Source: Streptomyces sp. 846.5 (GTDB lineage: Bacteria > Actinomycetota > Actinomycetes > Streptomycetales > Streptomycetaceae). From it: a stretch of DNA of 64,000 bases. Below, piece after piece: positions 1 to 6,825 of this stretch. Each line of letters begins with the position of its first letter. Within the stretch, counting starts at the first letter, position 1. Below the pieces are notes generated by a model. It ran no database searches. It was not told the DNA's origin and was given only the letters and a program-made list of their open reading frames with translations. Location of the stretch: the NCBI RefSeq assembly GCF_004365705.1, contig NZ_SOBN01000001.1, forward strand, positions 5,752,001 through 5,816,000. Reading direction: 5' to 3'. The position numbers were made by a program, and so were the translations under genes.

Positions 1-51
1 CCTTTCGGGGAACTGCGGTGTCAGGGAGGACTGCTGACTTCTGCTGGACAC
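1..51 (-). CDS. Sugar ABC transporter second permease, N-terminal fragment
   Basis: Only the first 17 codons lie in the window. On the minus strand a GTG at 51 opens a frame that stays open to the window edge, three bases after the TGA of the upstream permease gene. A GAGGA ribosome-binding sequence sits inside the last codons of that gene at normal distance. In sugar ABC operons the order is usually binding protein, MalF-type permease, MalG-type permease, so the MalG-type partner is expected exactly here. The visible residues are a polar N-terminal tail and show no domain, so the identity is inferred from operon order. Confidence 0.5.
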   Translation of the reverse strand, partial: MSSRSQQSSLTPQFPER

Positions 52-54
52 AGC

Positions 55-1053
55 TCAGTCCTCGCCCACGAGACCGGCCCGGCGGCGCATGAGCAGGGCG
101 GTGAAGGCCATCGCGACCACGAAGAGGATGATCGAGATGACACAGGCGGAGCCGTAGTCGAAGTTCTGGAAGCCGATGTTGTAGACCAGTTGCGGCAGCG
201 TCCAGGTGGAGCCGCTCGGGTAGCCGGGCTGGAACTGCTGCCCGGAGTTGCCGACCACGCCCGAGGCGACCTGCCCCGCGACGATCGCCTGGGTGTAGAA
301 CTGCATGGTCTGGATCACCCCGGTGACCACCGCGAACATGATGATCGGGGTGATGTTGGGCAGGGTGACGTAGCGCCAGCGCTGGAACGCGTTGGCCCCG
401 TCCAGCGACGCCGCCTCGTACTGCTCGGTCGGCACGTCCAGCAGCGAGGCCATGAAGATGACCATCAGGTCGCCGATGCCCCACAGCGTGAGCAGCACCA
501 GCGAGGGCTTGGACCAGGTCGGGCTGGTGAACCAGCCCGGCTGCGGCAGGCCCAGGTCGCCGAGGAAGTGGTTCACCGGGCCGGTGCCGGGGTTGAACAG
601 GAAGGCGAAGCCGATGGTCGCGGCCACCGGCGGGGCCAGGTACGGCAGGTAGAACGCGGTGCGGAAGAATCCCGACCCGCTGCGCACCTTGACGATCAAC
701 TGCCCGATGCCGAGCCCGAAGACGGTGCGCAGCGCGACCATCACCACGACCAGCCAGGCGGTGTTGCGGGCGGCCTGCCAGAAGTCGGCGTTCTTGGTGA
801 GGATGTAGGTGTAGTTCTTGAAGCCCACGAAGGTCGGCGCGTTGAAGCCGTCGTAGTGGGTGAAGGAGAAGTACACGGTGGAGATCAGCGGATACGCGAA
901 GAACACCGCGAAGCCGATCAGCCAGGGGGAGAGGAAGCCGACCGCGGTCGACAGCTCCTTGCGGCGCTTGCGGCGCAGGGCGGGCGGAACCGGCAGGCTC
1001 GCTGCGCTGCCGGAGCCGCGCGAGCCCCTGCCGATTCCGAGGACGGTTGCCAT
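55..1053 (-). CDS. Sugar ABC transporter permease, MalF/UgpA type
   Basis: Integral membrane subunit of a carbohydrate importer (binding-protein-dependent transport inner membrane family). The 332-residue product has a cytoplasmic basic N-tail and about six membrane segments (near 39-64, 101-122, 134-153, 186-206, 236-256 and 303-324). The ATPase-contacting EAA loop is visible around 211-236 (EAASLDGAN, then LPNITP). It follows the solute-binding lipoprotein gene by 91 bases and is followed at once by the start of a second permease, so three of four importer parts are encoded together. No ATP-binding subunit is present; in streptomycetes the shared ATPase MsiK commonly energises such importers, which is an inference here. 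The substrate cannot be told from sequence. Confidence 0.9.
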   Translation of the reverse strand: MATVLGIGRGSRGSGSAASLPVPPALRRKRRKELSTAVGFLSPWLIGFAVFFAYPLISTVYFSFTHYDGFNAPTFVGFKNYTYILTKNADFWQAARNTAWLVVVMVALRTVFGLGIGQLIVKVRSGSGFFRTAFYLPYLAPPVAATIGFAFLFNPGTGPVNHFLGDLGLPQPGWFTSPTWSKPSLVLLTLWGIGDLMVIFMASLLDVPTEQYEAASLDGANAFQRWRYVTLPNITPIIMFAVVTGVIQTMQFYTQAIVAGQVASGVVGNSGQQFQPGYPSGSTWTLPQLVYNIGFQNFDYGSACVISIILFVVAMAFTALLMRRRAGLVGED

Positions 1054-1103
1054 CTGAGTGTCACCACCAGGTCAGGACGGGTTGGGGGGAGCAGTGGGGG
1101 AGC

Positions 1104-1131
1104 GGGCCGGCGCCCTCGCGGACACCGGCCC
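1104..1131 (-). terminator. Intercistronic stem-loop after the binding-protein gene
   Basis: A 7-bp perfect GC stem (1104-1110 with 1125-1131, loop of 14) lies between the binding-protein and permease genes. Hairpins at this place in sugar ABC operons often reduce transcription into the permease genes or protect the 3' end of the binding-protein message. That role is inferred. Confidence 0.4.
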
Positions 1132-1144
1132 GGGGGCCTCCGTA

Positions 1145-2521
1145 CTACTGGCCGGCCTGCGCCAGGTCGTTGTCGATGGTGGTGTCCAGGCCCTTGAGCC
1201 CGGCCTGCAGGTTGGACACCTTGCCGGACTCGAAGTCGTACTCGAAGTTCTGAATGGACGTCAGGTACTTGCCGCCGTTGACGGTGGCCGGAGTGGTGTT
1301 GGTGTCGGGGTTGTTGGCGACGTTCAGGAAGGTCTGGAACTGCGCCGAGTGGTCCAGCCCCGGGTCCTGGAGCGACGCGAAGGTGCTCGGGACGTTGGAG
1401 ATCGCGTTGGCGAACTGGACCAGCATCTTGGTGTCCGTGGTCATGAACTTCAGGAACTTCCAGGCAGCGGCCTGCTTGGTGCTCTTGGCGTTCATGCCGA
1501 TGATGGTGCCGGTCTGGTAGCCGCGCCCGTAGGTGCTGGCCAGCGCGTCCGGGACCGGGAACGGCGCGGTGGCGTAGTGCAGGTCGGGGGCGTCGCTCTT
1601 GAGCATCGAGACCCGCCACTCACCGTCCATCGCCATCGCGACCTTGCCGATCTCGAAGGGGTTCTTGGCGCTGAACTCGTCGCCGAAGGTGTTGCGGTAC
1701 TTCTCCAGCTTGCTGAAGCCGCCGAGCTTCTGGGTCAGGCTCTGCTCCCAGGTCAGCATCTGGGTGAAGGCCGGGTCGGCGGCGACGTTGGACTTGCCGG
1801 CCGCGGTGAAGTAGGTCGGGCCCCACTGGCCCATCAGGTGCTCGGACTGGTTCTCGTAGCCGTGGAAGTTGGGCATGAAGCCGAGCTGGCTGTAGCCGCT
1901 GCCGCTGACCTTGGTCAGCTTGACCGCGTCGGCGTCGAACTCGCTCAGGGTCTTCGGCGGGGAGGTTATGCCGGCGGCCTTGAACATGTCGGTGTTGTAG
2001 TAGAGGCCGTAGGCGTCGCCCAGTTCGGGCAGCGCGCACTGGTCGCCCTTGTAGTTGGTGTAGGCCAGCATCGACTTGGGGAAGGTCTTGGCCGGGTCCA
2101 GCCCGTCGGCCGTCATGAACGGCGTCAGGTCCGCGAAGGCGTGGCTGCTGCAGTACTGGCCGACGTTGTTGGTGGAGAAGGTGGAGACGACGTCGGGCGC
2201 GTTGTCGCCGCCGGCCCGCAGGGCCTGGTTGACCTTGTCGTCGGTGTCGTTGCCGACGGCCTTGACCTTGATGTTGGGGTTGGCCGCCTCGAACGCGGCG
2301 ATGCTGGTGTTGATCGCCTTGAGCTCGTTCGGGGCGCTCCAGCCGTGCCAGAAGGTGATGGTCACCGGGGCGGACGAACTGCCGACGTTGCCGGCCGAAC
2401 CGGCGTTGCTGCTGCCGGTACAGGCCGCGGCGGTCAGCGTGAGGGCGGCGGTACAGGCGAACGCGGCGGTGGCACGCCGGAAGCCGGCGCTGCGGATTCT
2501 CTCGGAGGGAGAGGTCGTCAC
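1145..2521 (-). CDS. Extracellular sugar-binding lipoprotein of ABC importer
   Basis: Solute-binding protein of the carbohydrate importer, family 1 type (MalE-like), 458 residues. The N-terminus has an arginine-rich n-region, a hydrophobic stretch and a lipobox LTAAAC whose cysteine near residue 34 would be lipidated and anchor the protein outside the membrane. A Gly/Ser-rich linker follows. The mature part begins with the typical ITFWHGWS strand and contains aromatic residues throughout, as sugar-binding folds do. It lies downstream of a ROK regulator gene on the same strand and upstream of the permease genes. Substrate unknown; oligosaccharides or N-acetylglucosamine-type sugars are possible from the ROK context but not shown. 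Confidence 0.92.
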   Translation of the reverse strand: MTTSPSERIRSAGFRRATAAFACTAALTLTAAACTGSSNAGSAGNVGSSSAPVTITFWHGWSAPNELKAINTSIAAFEAANPNIKVKAVGNDTDDKVNQALRAGGDNAPDVVSTFSTNNVGQYCSSHAFADLTPFMTADGLDPAKTFPKSMLAYTNYKGDQCALPELGDAYGLYYNTDMFKAAGITSPPKTLSEFDADAVKLTKVSGSGYSQLGFMPNFHGYENQSEHLMGQWGPTYFTAAGKSNVAADPAFTQMLTWEQSLTQKLGGFSKLEKYRNTFGDEFSAKNPFEIGKVAMAMDGEWRVSMLKSDAPDLHYATAPFPVPDALASTYGRGYQTGTIIGMNAKSTKQAAAWKFLKFMTTDTKMLVQFANAISNVPSTFASLQDPGLDHSAQFQTFLNVANNPDTNTTPATVNGGKYLTSIQNFEYDFESGKVSNLQAGLKGLDTTIDNDLAQAGQ

Positions 2522-2639
2522 GGGTTTCCTCCAGTGCTGCTGTGTGGACCTGGCTGGTGTGCTGCGTCTGGGTGTGCTGATCCACGGCCCCGGCGCCGCG
2601 CGCCGGTCCGAGGAAATTCGTGGGGGTGGTTACTGGTGG

Positions 2640-3863
2640 CTAGTGGGTACTGAAAACGCGCTCCCTGGCAGTCGCGAGCGCCGACTGCAGCGCCCCGACG
2701 ACCACCGGTGAGCCTTCGACGGTGCTGATCCCGAGCCGCGGCCGGGACACGGCCAGACCGGTCAGCTCCTCCTGGACCAGGAAGCGCAGGCGCTCCCCGC
2801 CCGCCTGCGGAATGTCACCGCTGAGCAGGACGAGCTCCGGGTCCACCACGGCGACGATCGCGGCCAGACCGGTCGCCAGCCGCCGCGCCAGCGCGGCCAG
2901 CATGGCGTCGTCGCCCCGCTCCGCCGCCTCCACGGCCCTGGCCACGGCCTCCGCCGCGGTCCGTGCGCCGATGCCGTGCTCCTTGGCCAGCGCCAGCACG
3001 GCGGGGGCGCCGGTCAGCATCTGGAATCCGCCGGCGTTCTCCCGACGGACGTTGCGGACCAGCGGCGCGCCCGGAAGCGGCATGTAGCCGACCTCGCCCG
3101 CGCCCCCGGTGTGGCCCCGGTGCAGCTTGCCGCCGAGCACGACGGCCGCGCCGACCCCGTCCTCGACCCACAGCAGGACGAAGTCGTCCACCCCGCGGGC
3201 CTGCCCGACCTGCTGTTCGGCCACCGCGGCCAGGTTGACGTCGTTCTCCAGCGCGACCGGGACGCCCAGCCCCTCGGTCAGCTCCGCCACCAGGCGCGGC
3301 GAGTGCCAGCCCGGCAGGTGGGGGGCGTAGCGGAGCTTCCCGGTGGTCGGGTCCAACGCGCCGGGCGTGCCGATCACGACCTGCCCGAGCACCGCCGGAT
3401 CCAGCCCGGCCGCCTCGGCGGCCCCCGCGACGGCCTCGCGGACCCGCTCGACCGTCCCCGCGGCATGCCGCCCCGGGGTGGCCAGCCGGTACTCGCCGAC
3501 GACCTGACCGGTGATGTCCGCGACCGAGGCGCGGATCCGCCACGGGTTGACGTGCAGCCCGGCGACGAAGGCGGCCTCGGGGTTGATCTCGTACAGCTGC
3601 GCGCCGGGCCCGGGCCGCCCCGCGGTGGTGCCGACCGGCACCACCAGCCCCGCGCTCTCCAGCCGCGCCAGCAACTGCGAAGCGGTCGGCTTGGACAGCC
3701 CGGTCAGCCCGCCGAGCTGGCTCCGCGACAGCGGCCCCTGCTCCAGCAGCAGCTCCAGCGCGGCCCGGTCGTTGATGGCGCGCAACAGGCTCGGAGTCCC
3801 CGGCTGCCCGGGGTTGCTGCCGCCGGTCACTCCATTGCCGCTGCTGTGGCCTGTGGCGGACAT
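2640..3863 (-). CDS. ROK-family transcriptional repressor of the sugar importer
   Basis: DNA-binding regulator of the NagC/Mlc/XylR type. A MarR-like winged helix occupies about residues 24-75 (LSRSQLGGLTGLSKPTAS is the helix-turn-helix core), followed by a ROK sugar-kinase-like domain to the C-terminus with the ENDVN motif and HTGGAGEVGY. The cysteine cluster that binds zinc in ROK kinases is absent after that motif, which fits a regulator rather than an active kinase. The ATG at 3863 is preferred over the GTG 12 bases upstream because the GAGGAG sequence touches that GTG directly. It lies just upstream of the importer genes on the same strand and behind a perfect palindrome, so it probably controls itself and the importer. 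Confidence 0.9.
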   Translation of the reverse strand: MSATGHSSGNGVTGGSNPGQPGTPSLLRAINDRAALELLLEQGPLSRSQLGGLTGLSKPTASQLLARLESAGLVVPVGTTAGRPGPGAQLYEINPEAAFVAGLHVNPWRIRASVADITGQVVGEYRLATPGRHAAGTVERVREAVAGAAEAAGLDPAVLGQVVIGTPGALDPTTGKLRYAPHLPGWHSPRLVAELTEGLGVPVALENDVNLAAVAEQQVGQARGVDDFVLLWVEDGVGAAVVLGGKLHRGHTGGAGEVGYMPLPGAPLVRNVRRENAGGFQMLTGAPAVLALAKEHGIGARTAAEAVARAVEAAERGDDAMLAALARRLATGLAAIVAVVDPELVLLSGDIPQAGGERLRFLVQEELTGLAVSRPRLGISTVEGSPVVVGALQSALATARERVFSTH

Positions 3864-3913
3864 CTGCCTCTTCACTCCTCACACCCTGCCGACTTCGACC
3901 CGCGCATGAACTA

Positions 3914-3930
3914 TTAGGAAACTTTCCTAA
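3914..3930. promoter_or_regulatory. Probable ROK operator, perfect 17-bp palindrome
   Basis: The sequence TTAGGAAACTTTCCTAA reads as an 8-1-8 perfect inverted repeat and lies 51 bases upstream of the ROK gene start. It is markedly AT-rich for this genome. Similar AGGAAA-TTTCCT palindromes are known in front of sugar-utilisation genes under ROK control in actinobacteria. Placement suggests autoregulation of the ROK gene and control of the importer by read-through. Confidence 0.7.
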
Positions 3931-4019
3931 CTATGGGCAGGAACGTACGGCCCCCAACGAGAGCGTGTCAATGGCCCGCGGGCGCTCGAACGCCCAGGAA
4001 ACCGAAGCGTTACCTGGGA

Positions 4020-4333
4020 GCGGGGCGGCGCCCCACGCCTGCAACGGCAACATCCGTACCGCGACCTCAACCACCGTCTCCCGGGCTCCGCCCGGACAGA
4101 AGGCGCTTCGCGCCGGCAACTGGGGCGGGGGTGGGGGCGCTCTGGCGCGGAGTGTTTGGCGGTGGGCGGGGGTGGCGCTCCACGGTTGCAACGGCAGCGT
4201 GTGGTGGGGCGCGTTTCCCGCCGTCTCCCGGGCTCCGCCCGGACAGAAGCGGCTTCGCCGCGCGACAAGGGCCGGGGGTGGCCCGGGTCCGGCGCGAAGC
4301 GCTCGCCGGGGGCGCGGGGCGGCGCCCTGCCTC
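4020..4333. repeat. Degenerate tandem repeat, 147-bp period, with hairpins
   Basis: The 488-base gap between the ROK and MscS genes holds two copies of a unit spaced exactly 147 bases. TGCAACGGCA occurs at 4040 and 4187, and a block starting CCGTCTCCCGGGCTCCGCCC occurs at 4074 and 4221. The start of a third, broken copy (GGCGGCGCCC) falls at about 4318. Spacer sequence between the blocks has diverged. Each unit carries a CCGGGC-TCC-GCCCGG hairpin followed by a second triloop hairpin whose stem differs between copies (GGCGC/GCGCC against GCGGC/GCCGC) but stays paired. No credible gene was seen here. Confidence 0.7.
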
Positions 4334-4351
4334 CCCCGAACGCGCCTCCTC

Positions 4352-5464
4352 CTACCGCCCGTCCTCGTGACCTGGCTGCCGGGTGTTCGCTTCCGCCGCC
4401 TGCGCGGCCGTCGTCGCCGGGGTCGGCGCTATCGCGGCGGTTGCGCGGGACTGGGCCGAGTTGGGGTCGCCCAGAGCTGAGGGTGCGGCGATGTCCGCCG
4501 ATGCGGCGACTGCCGCCGTGTCCCCGATCCTCGCCGTCGGCACGGACACCGTCCCGACCTGGATGCCGTTCTCGTCCAGCGCGGTCTTGATCCGGCGGCG
4601 CAGCTCCCGCGCCACCGGGGTGGCCTTGCCCGGCATGGTTTTCGCGGCGACCTTGACGATCACCGTGTCCGAGCCCAGCGAGTCCACGCCGAGCACCTTC
4701 ACCGGCTCCCAGAGCTGCTCGGTCCAGGGGTCGTCCTTGGCCATCTCCTCCGAGGCGGCCAGGATCAGCGCCTCCACCCGGCCCAGGTCCTCGTGGTAGC
4801 CGAGCGGGATCTCGACCGTCGCGGTGGCCCATCCCTGGCTCATGTTGGCGATCCGCTTCACCTCGCCGTTGCGGATGTACCAGATCTCGCCGCCGTCGCC
4901 GCGCAGCTTGGTCACCCGCAGGCCGACCTCCAGCACCGTTCCGGTCGCGACGCCGGTGTCGATCTGGTCGCCGACGCCGTACTGGTCCTCCAGGATCATG
5001 AACACGCCGGAGAGGAAGTCGGTGACCAGGTTGCGCGCGCCGAAGCCGATCGCGACGCCGGCCACGCCCGCGCTGGCCAGCAGCGGGGCCAGATTGATGC
5101 CCAGCACGGACAGCGCGGTGAGCGCGGCGGTGCCGAGGACCAGGAACGAGGCGACGCTGCGCAGCACCGACCCCATCGCCTGCGAGCGCTGCTTACGGCG
5201 CTCCGCGTTCTCCAGCAGGTTCGTGATCAGAGCGGGCTGGTTCTCCCGGTGGGCCTGGGCCATCCGGGTCACCATCTTGCTGATCATGGTGCGGATCACC
5301 GCCCGCACGACCAGTGCGATCACCAGGATGAAGATGATCTTCACCCCGCCGGTGACCCAGCCTTCCCAGTGGCTGCTGAGGTAGCCGACGGCCTGACCTG
5401 CGCTCTTCGTCGCGTCGCCGATCGTGGGGGCCGACGGGGTGGGAGAGGGAGTCTGCGTAGCCAT
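4352..5464 (-). CDS. Small-conductance mechanosensitive channel (MscS family)
   Basis: Membrane channel thought to release solutes on hypo-osmotic shock. The 370-residue product (ATG at 5464; two in-frame GTG codons precede it at 5470 and 5467) has a helix near 36-60, another near 102-122, and the pore-lining glycine/alanine-rich third helix (ASAGVAGVAIGFGARNLV) near 130-155. The beta domain follows (GTVLEVGLRVTKLRGDGGE, then IRNGEVKRIANMSQG), then an alpha/beta part near 240-300. The last about 70 residues are Ala/Thr/Pro-rich and probably disordered. It stands alone between the repeat region and a divergent HNH gene. Confidence 0.9.
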   Translation of the reverse strand: MATQTPSPTPSAPTIGDATKSAGQAVGYLSSHWEGWVTGGVKIIFILVIALVVRAVIRTMISKMVTRMAQAHRENQPALITNLLENAERRKQRSQAMGSVLRSVASFLVLGTAALTALSVLGINLAPLLASAGVAGVAIGFGARNLVTDFLSGVFMILEDQYGVGDQIDTGVATGTVLEVGLRVTKLRGDGGEIWYIRNGEVKRIANMSQGWATATVEIPLGYHEDLGRVEALILAASEEMAKDDPWTEQLWEPVKVLGVDSLGSDTVIVKVAAKTMPGKATPVARELRRRIKTALDENGIQVGTVSVPTARIGDTAAVAASADIAAPSALGDPNSAQSRATAAIAPTPATTAAQAAEANTRQPGHEDGR

Positions 5465-5789
5465 CACCACACCCTACCGAGGGTTACCCCGCGCTCCCTC
5501 CTCCCGCAGCCTTCCCACAGCGTTCAGCGAACCTCCCGCCCACCGTTCGGAGGTACGAAGATGCCTCCCCGTCAGGCAGGAAGTGCAGCGAGTGATGATC
5601 CGGGGCATGAAGGATGTGGGGCAGGACACACTGCCCTTGTTCTTCCGGTTTAGTGGCGCTGCGGGGAGGCCTACGGCGACACTGAGGGGAGATCGTGAAG
5701 TGAACCATGTGTGACCGGTACGGAGTCCATCCGGACTGCGTGCTCGTCCCGGCGCGAGCCACGCGCCGTCGGCGTAAAGGGAGGCCCTC
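5465..5789. other. Intergenic region between divergent MscS and HNH genes
   Basis: This 325-base gap must hold both divergent promoters. I see no RNA gene or strong hairpin. One short plus-strand frame at 5561-5653 (30 codons, ATG) has a good GGAGG seven bases upstream, but its peptide starting MPPRQAGSAA matches nothing I know, so it is left as an unproven candidate leader peptide. Confidence 0.5.
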
Positions 5790-6359
5790 GTGCCGCATGT
5801 CCTGGTCCTCAACGCGTCATACGAGCCACTCGGCGTCGTATCGATGCGCCGCGCCCTCGTTCTGGTCCTCGACAAGAAGGCTGTCAGCCTTGAGGACTCC
5901 GGGGTACTTATGCATAGCGCCACCAGCGCCATTTCGGCGCCGTCCGTCGTTCGACTGACCCGCTTCGTGCGGGTCCCTTTTCGTGGTCCTGTTCCGCTTA
6001 CCCGCCGTGCGCTCTTCGCCCGCGACGGGGGCCGGTGCGTGTACTGCGGTGCCGTCGCAACCAGCGTCGACCACGTCGTGCCGCGCAGCCGGGGCGGGCA
6101 GCACCGCTGGGACAACGTGGTGGCGGCCTGCCGCCGCTGCAACCACGTCAAGGCTGACCGCCACCTCGCCGACCTCGGTTGGCGGATGAAGCGACCACCG
6201 GCCCCGCCCAGCGGCCTCGCCTGGCGGATCATCGGCACCGGCCACCGGGACCCCCGCTGGCGCCCTTATCTGGAGCCCTACGGCTCCCGTGAGGAGGTCT
6301 CCCACGTCGCCCCCGACGTCCCTCAACCGGAGGCACCGACCGAACGACTGTCTGCCTAG
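5790..6359 (+). CDS. HNH endonuclease family protein
   Basis: A 189-residue HNH nuclease-fold protein. The N-terminal part (LVLNASYEPLGVVSMRRAL) is the typical lead domain of the actinobacterial HNH family. The nuclease motif follows: CVYC at 83-86, histidine 95 in VDHVVPRSRGG, asparagine 109, and CRRCN at 114-118. The two CxxC pairs bind a structural metal and the HNH residues coordinate the catalytic metal. GTG start at 5790 with GGGAGG five bases upstream. The last 50 residues are proline-rich. The gene is conserved in streptomycetes, but its DNA substrate and role are unknown. It faces the YrdB-like gene across a bidirectional terminator. Confidence 0.88.
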   Translation: MPHVLVLNASYEPLGVVSMRRALVLVLDKKAVSLEDSGVLMHSATSAISAPSVVRLTRFVRVPFRGPVPLTRRALFARDGGRCVYCGAVATSVDHVVPRSRGGQHRWDNVVAACRRCNHVKADRHLADLGWRMKRPPAPPSGLAWRIIGTGHRDPRWRPYLEPYGSREEVSHVAPDVPQPEAPTERLSA

Positions 6360-6385
6360 CCGTCGCAGCGGTGAGGCTCCCACAT

Positions 6386-6427
6386 CGAACCCTTCGTCAC
6401 CCGCCCAGGCCGGTGACGGAGGGTTCG
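6386..6427. terminator. Bidirectional terminator between HNH and YrdB-like genes
   Basis: A 16-bp stem with one G-T pair (6386-6401 with 6412-6427, loop of 10) lies between two convergent genes. Its place and stability suit termination from both sides. Confidence 0.75.
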
Positions 6428-6438
6428 CTGCTGTCCGG

Positions 6439-6825
6439 TCACCCGTCCCCGTCGGCGCGCCGGCTGTGGAACAACGCGTTGCGGTCCACCGTCGCCACCA
6501 CCGTGTTGACCAGGGCGACGGCGCCGAAGGTGATCGCCCACCCACCGTGACCGAGCACGGCGAGGCAGGCCGCCGCGCCACCGAAGACCGCCGCCTTCAG
6601 CAGCAGCACCCCAGGCAGCGGCACCCGGAACCTGGCCTTGGGCGCGGCGATCAGCCCCCACAGCACCATCGCCGCGGCAGGCGTGCCGAGCCCGAGCAGC
6701 AGGTGCACCGGCACTCCGCTCCCGGTGCTGAACCCCCACCAGGCCAGGACGGCGAAGGCGGCCAGCTCCAGCAGGAAGGCCAGGCCCTCGTTCACCGTGT
6801 GCAGTGGTCCGGGGATGGCAGTCAC
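6439..6825 (-). CDS. YrdB-like membrane protein (DUF2568)
   Basis: Small integral membrane protein of 128 residues with four hydrophobic segments (about 13-33, 40-60, 70-90 and 95-112) and short polar loops. The pattern and the opening segment (NEGLAFLLELAAFAVLAWWG) match the YrdB/DUF2568 family, whose function is unknown. Its ATG overlaps the TGA of the upstream GH84-like gene (ATGA), so the two are translationally coupled. That coupling does not by itself imply a joint function. Confidence 0.8.
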   Translation of the reverse strand: MTAIPGPLHTVNEGLAFLLELAAFAVLAWWGFSTGSGVPVHLLLGLGTPAAAMVLWGLIAAPKARFRVPLPGVLLLKAAVFGGAAACLAVLGHGGWAITFGAVALVNTVVATVDRNALFHSRRADGDG

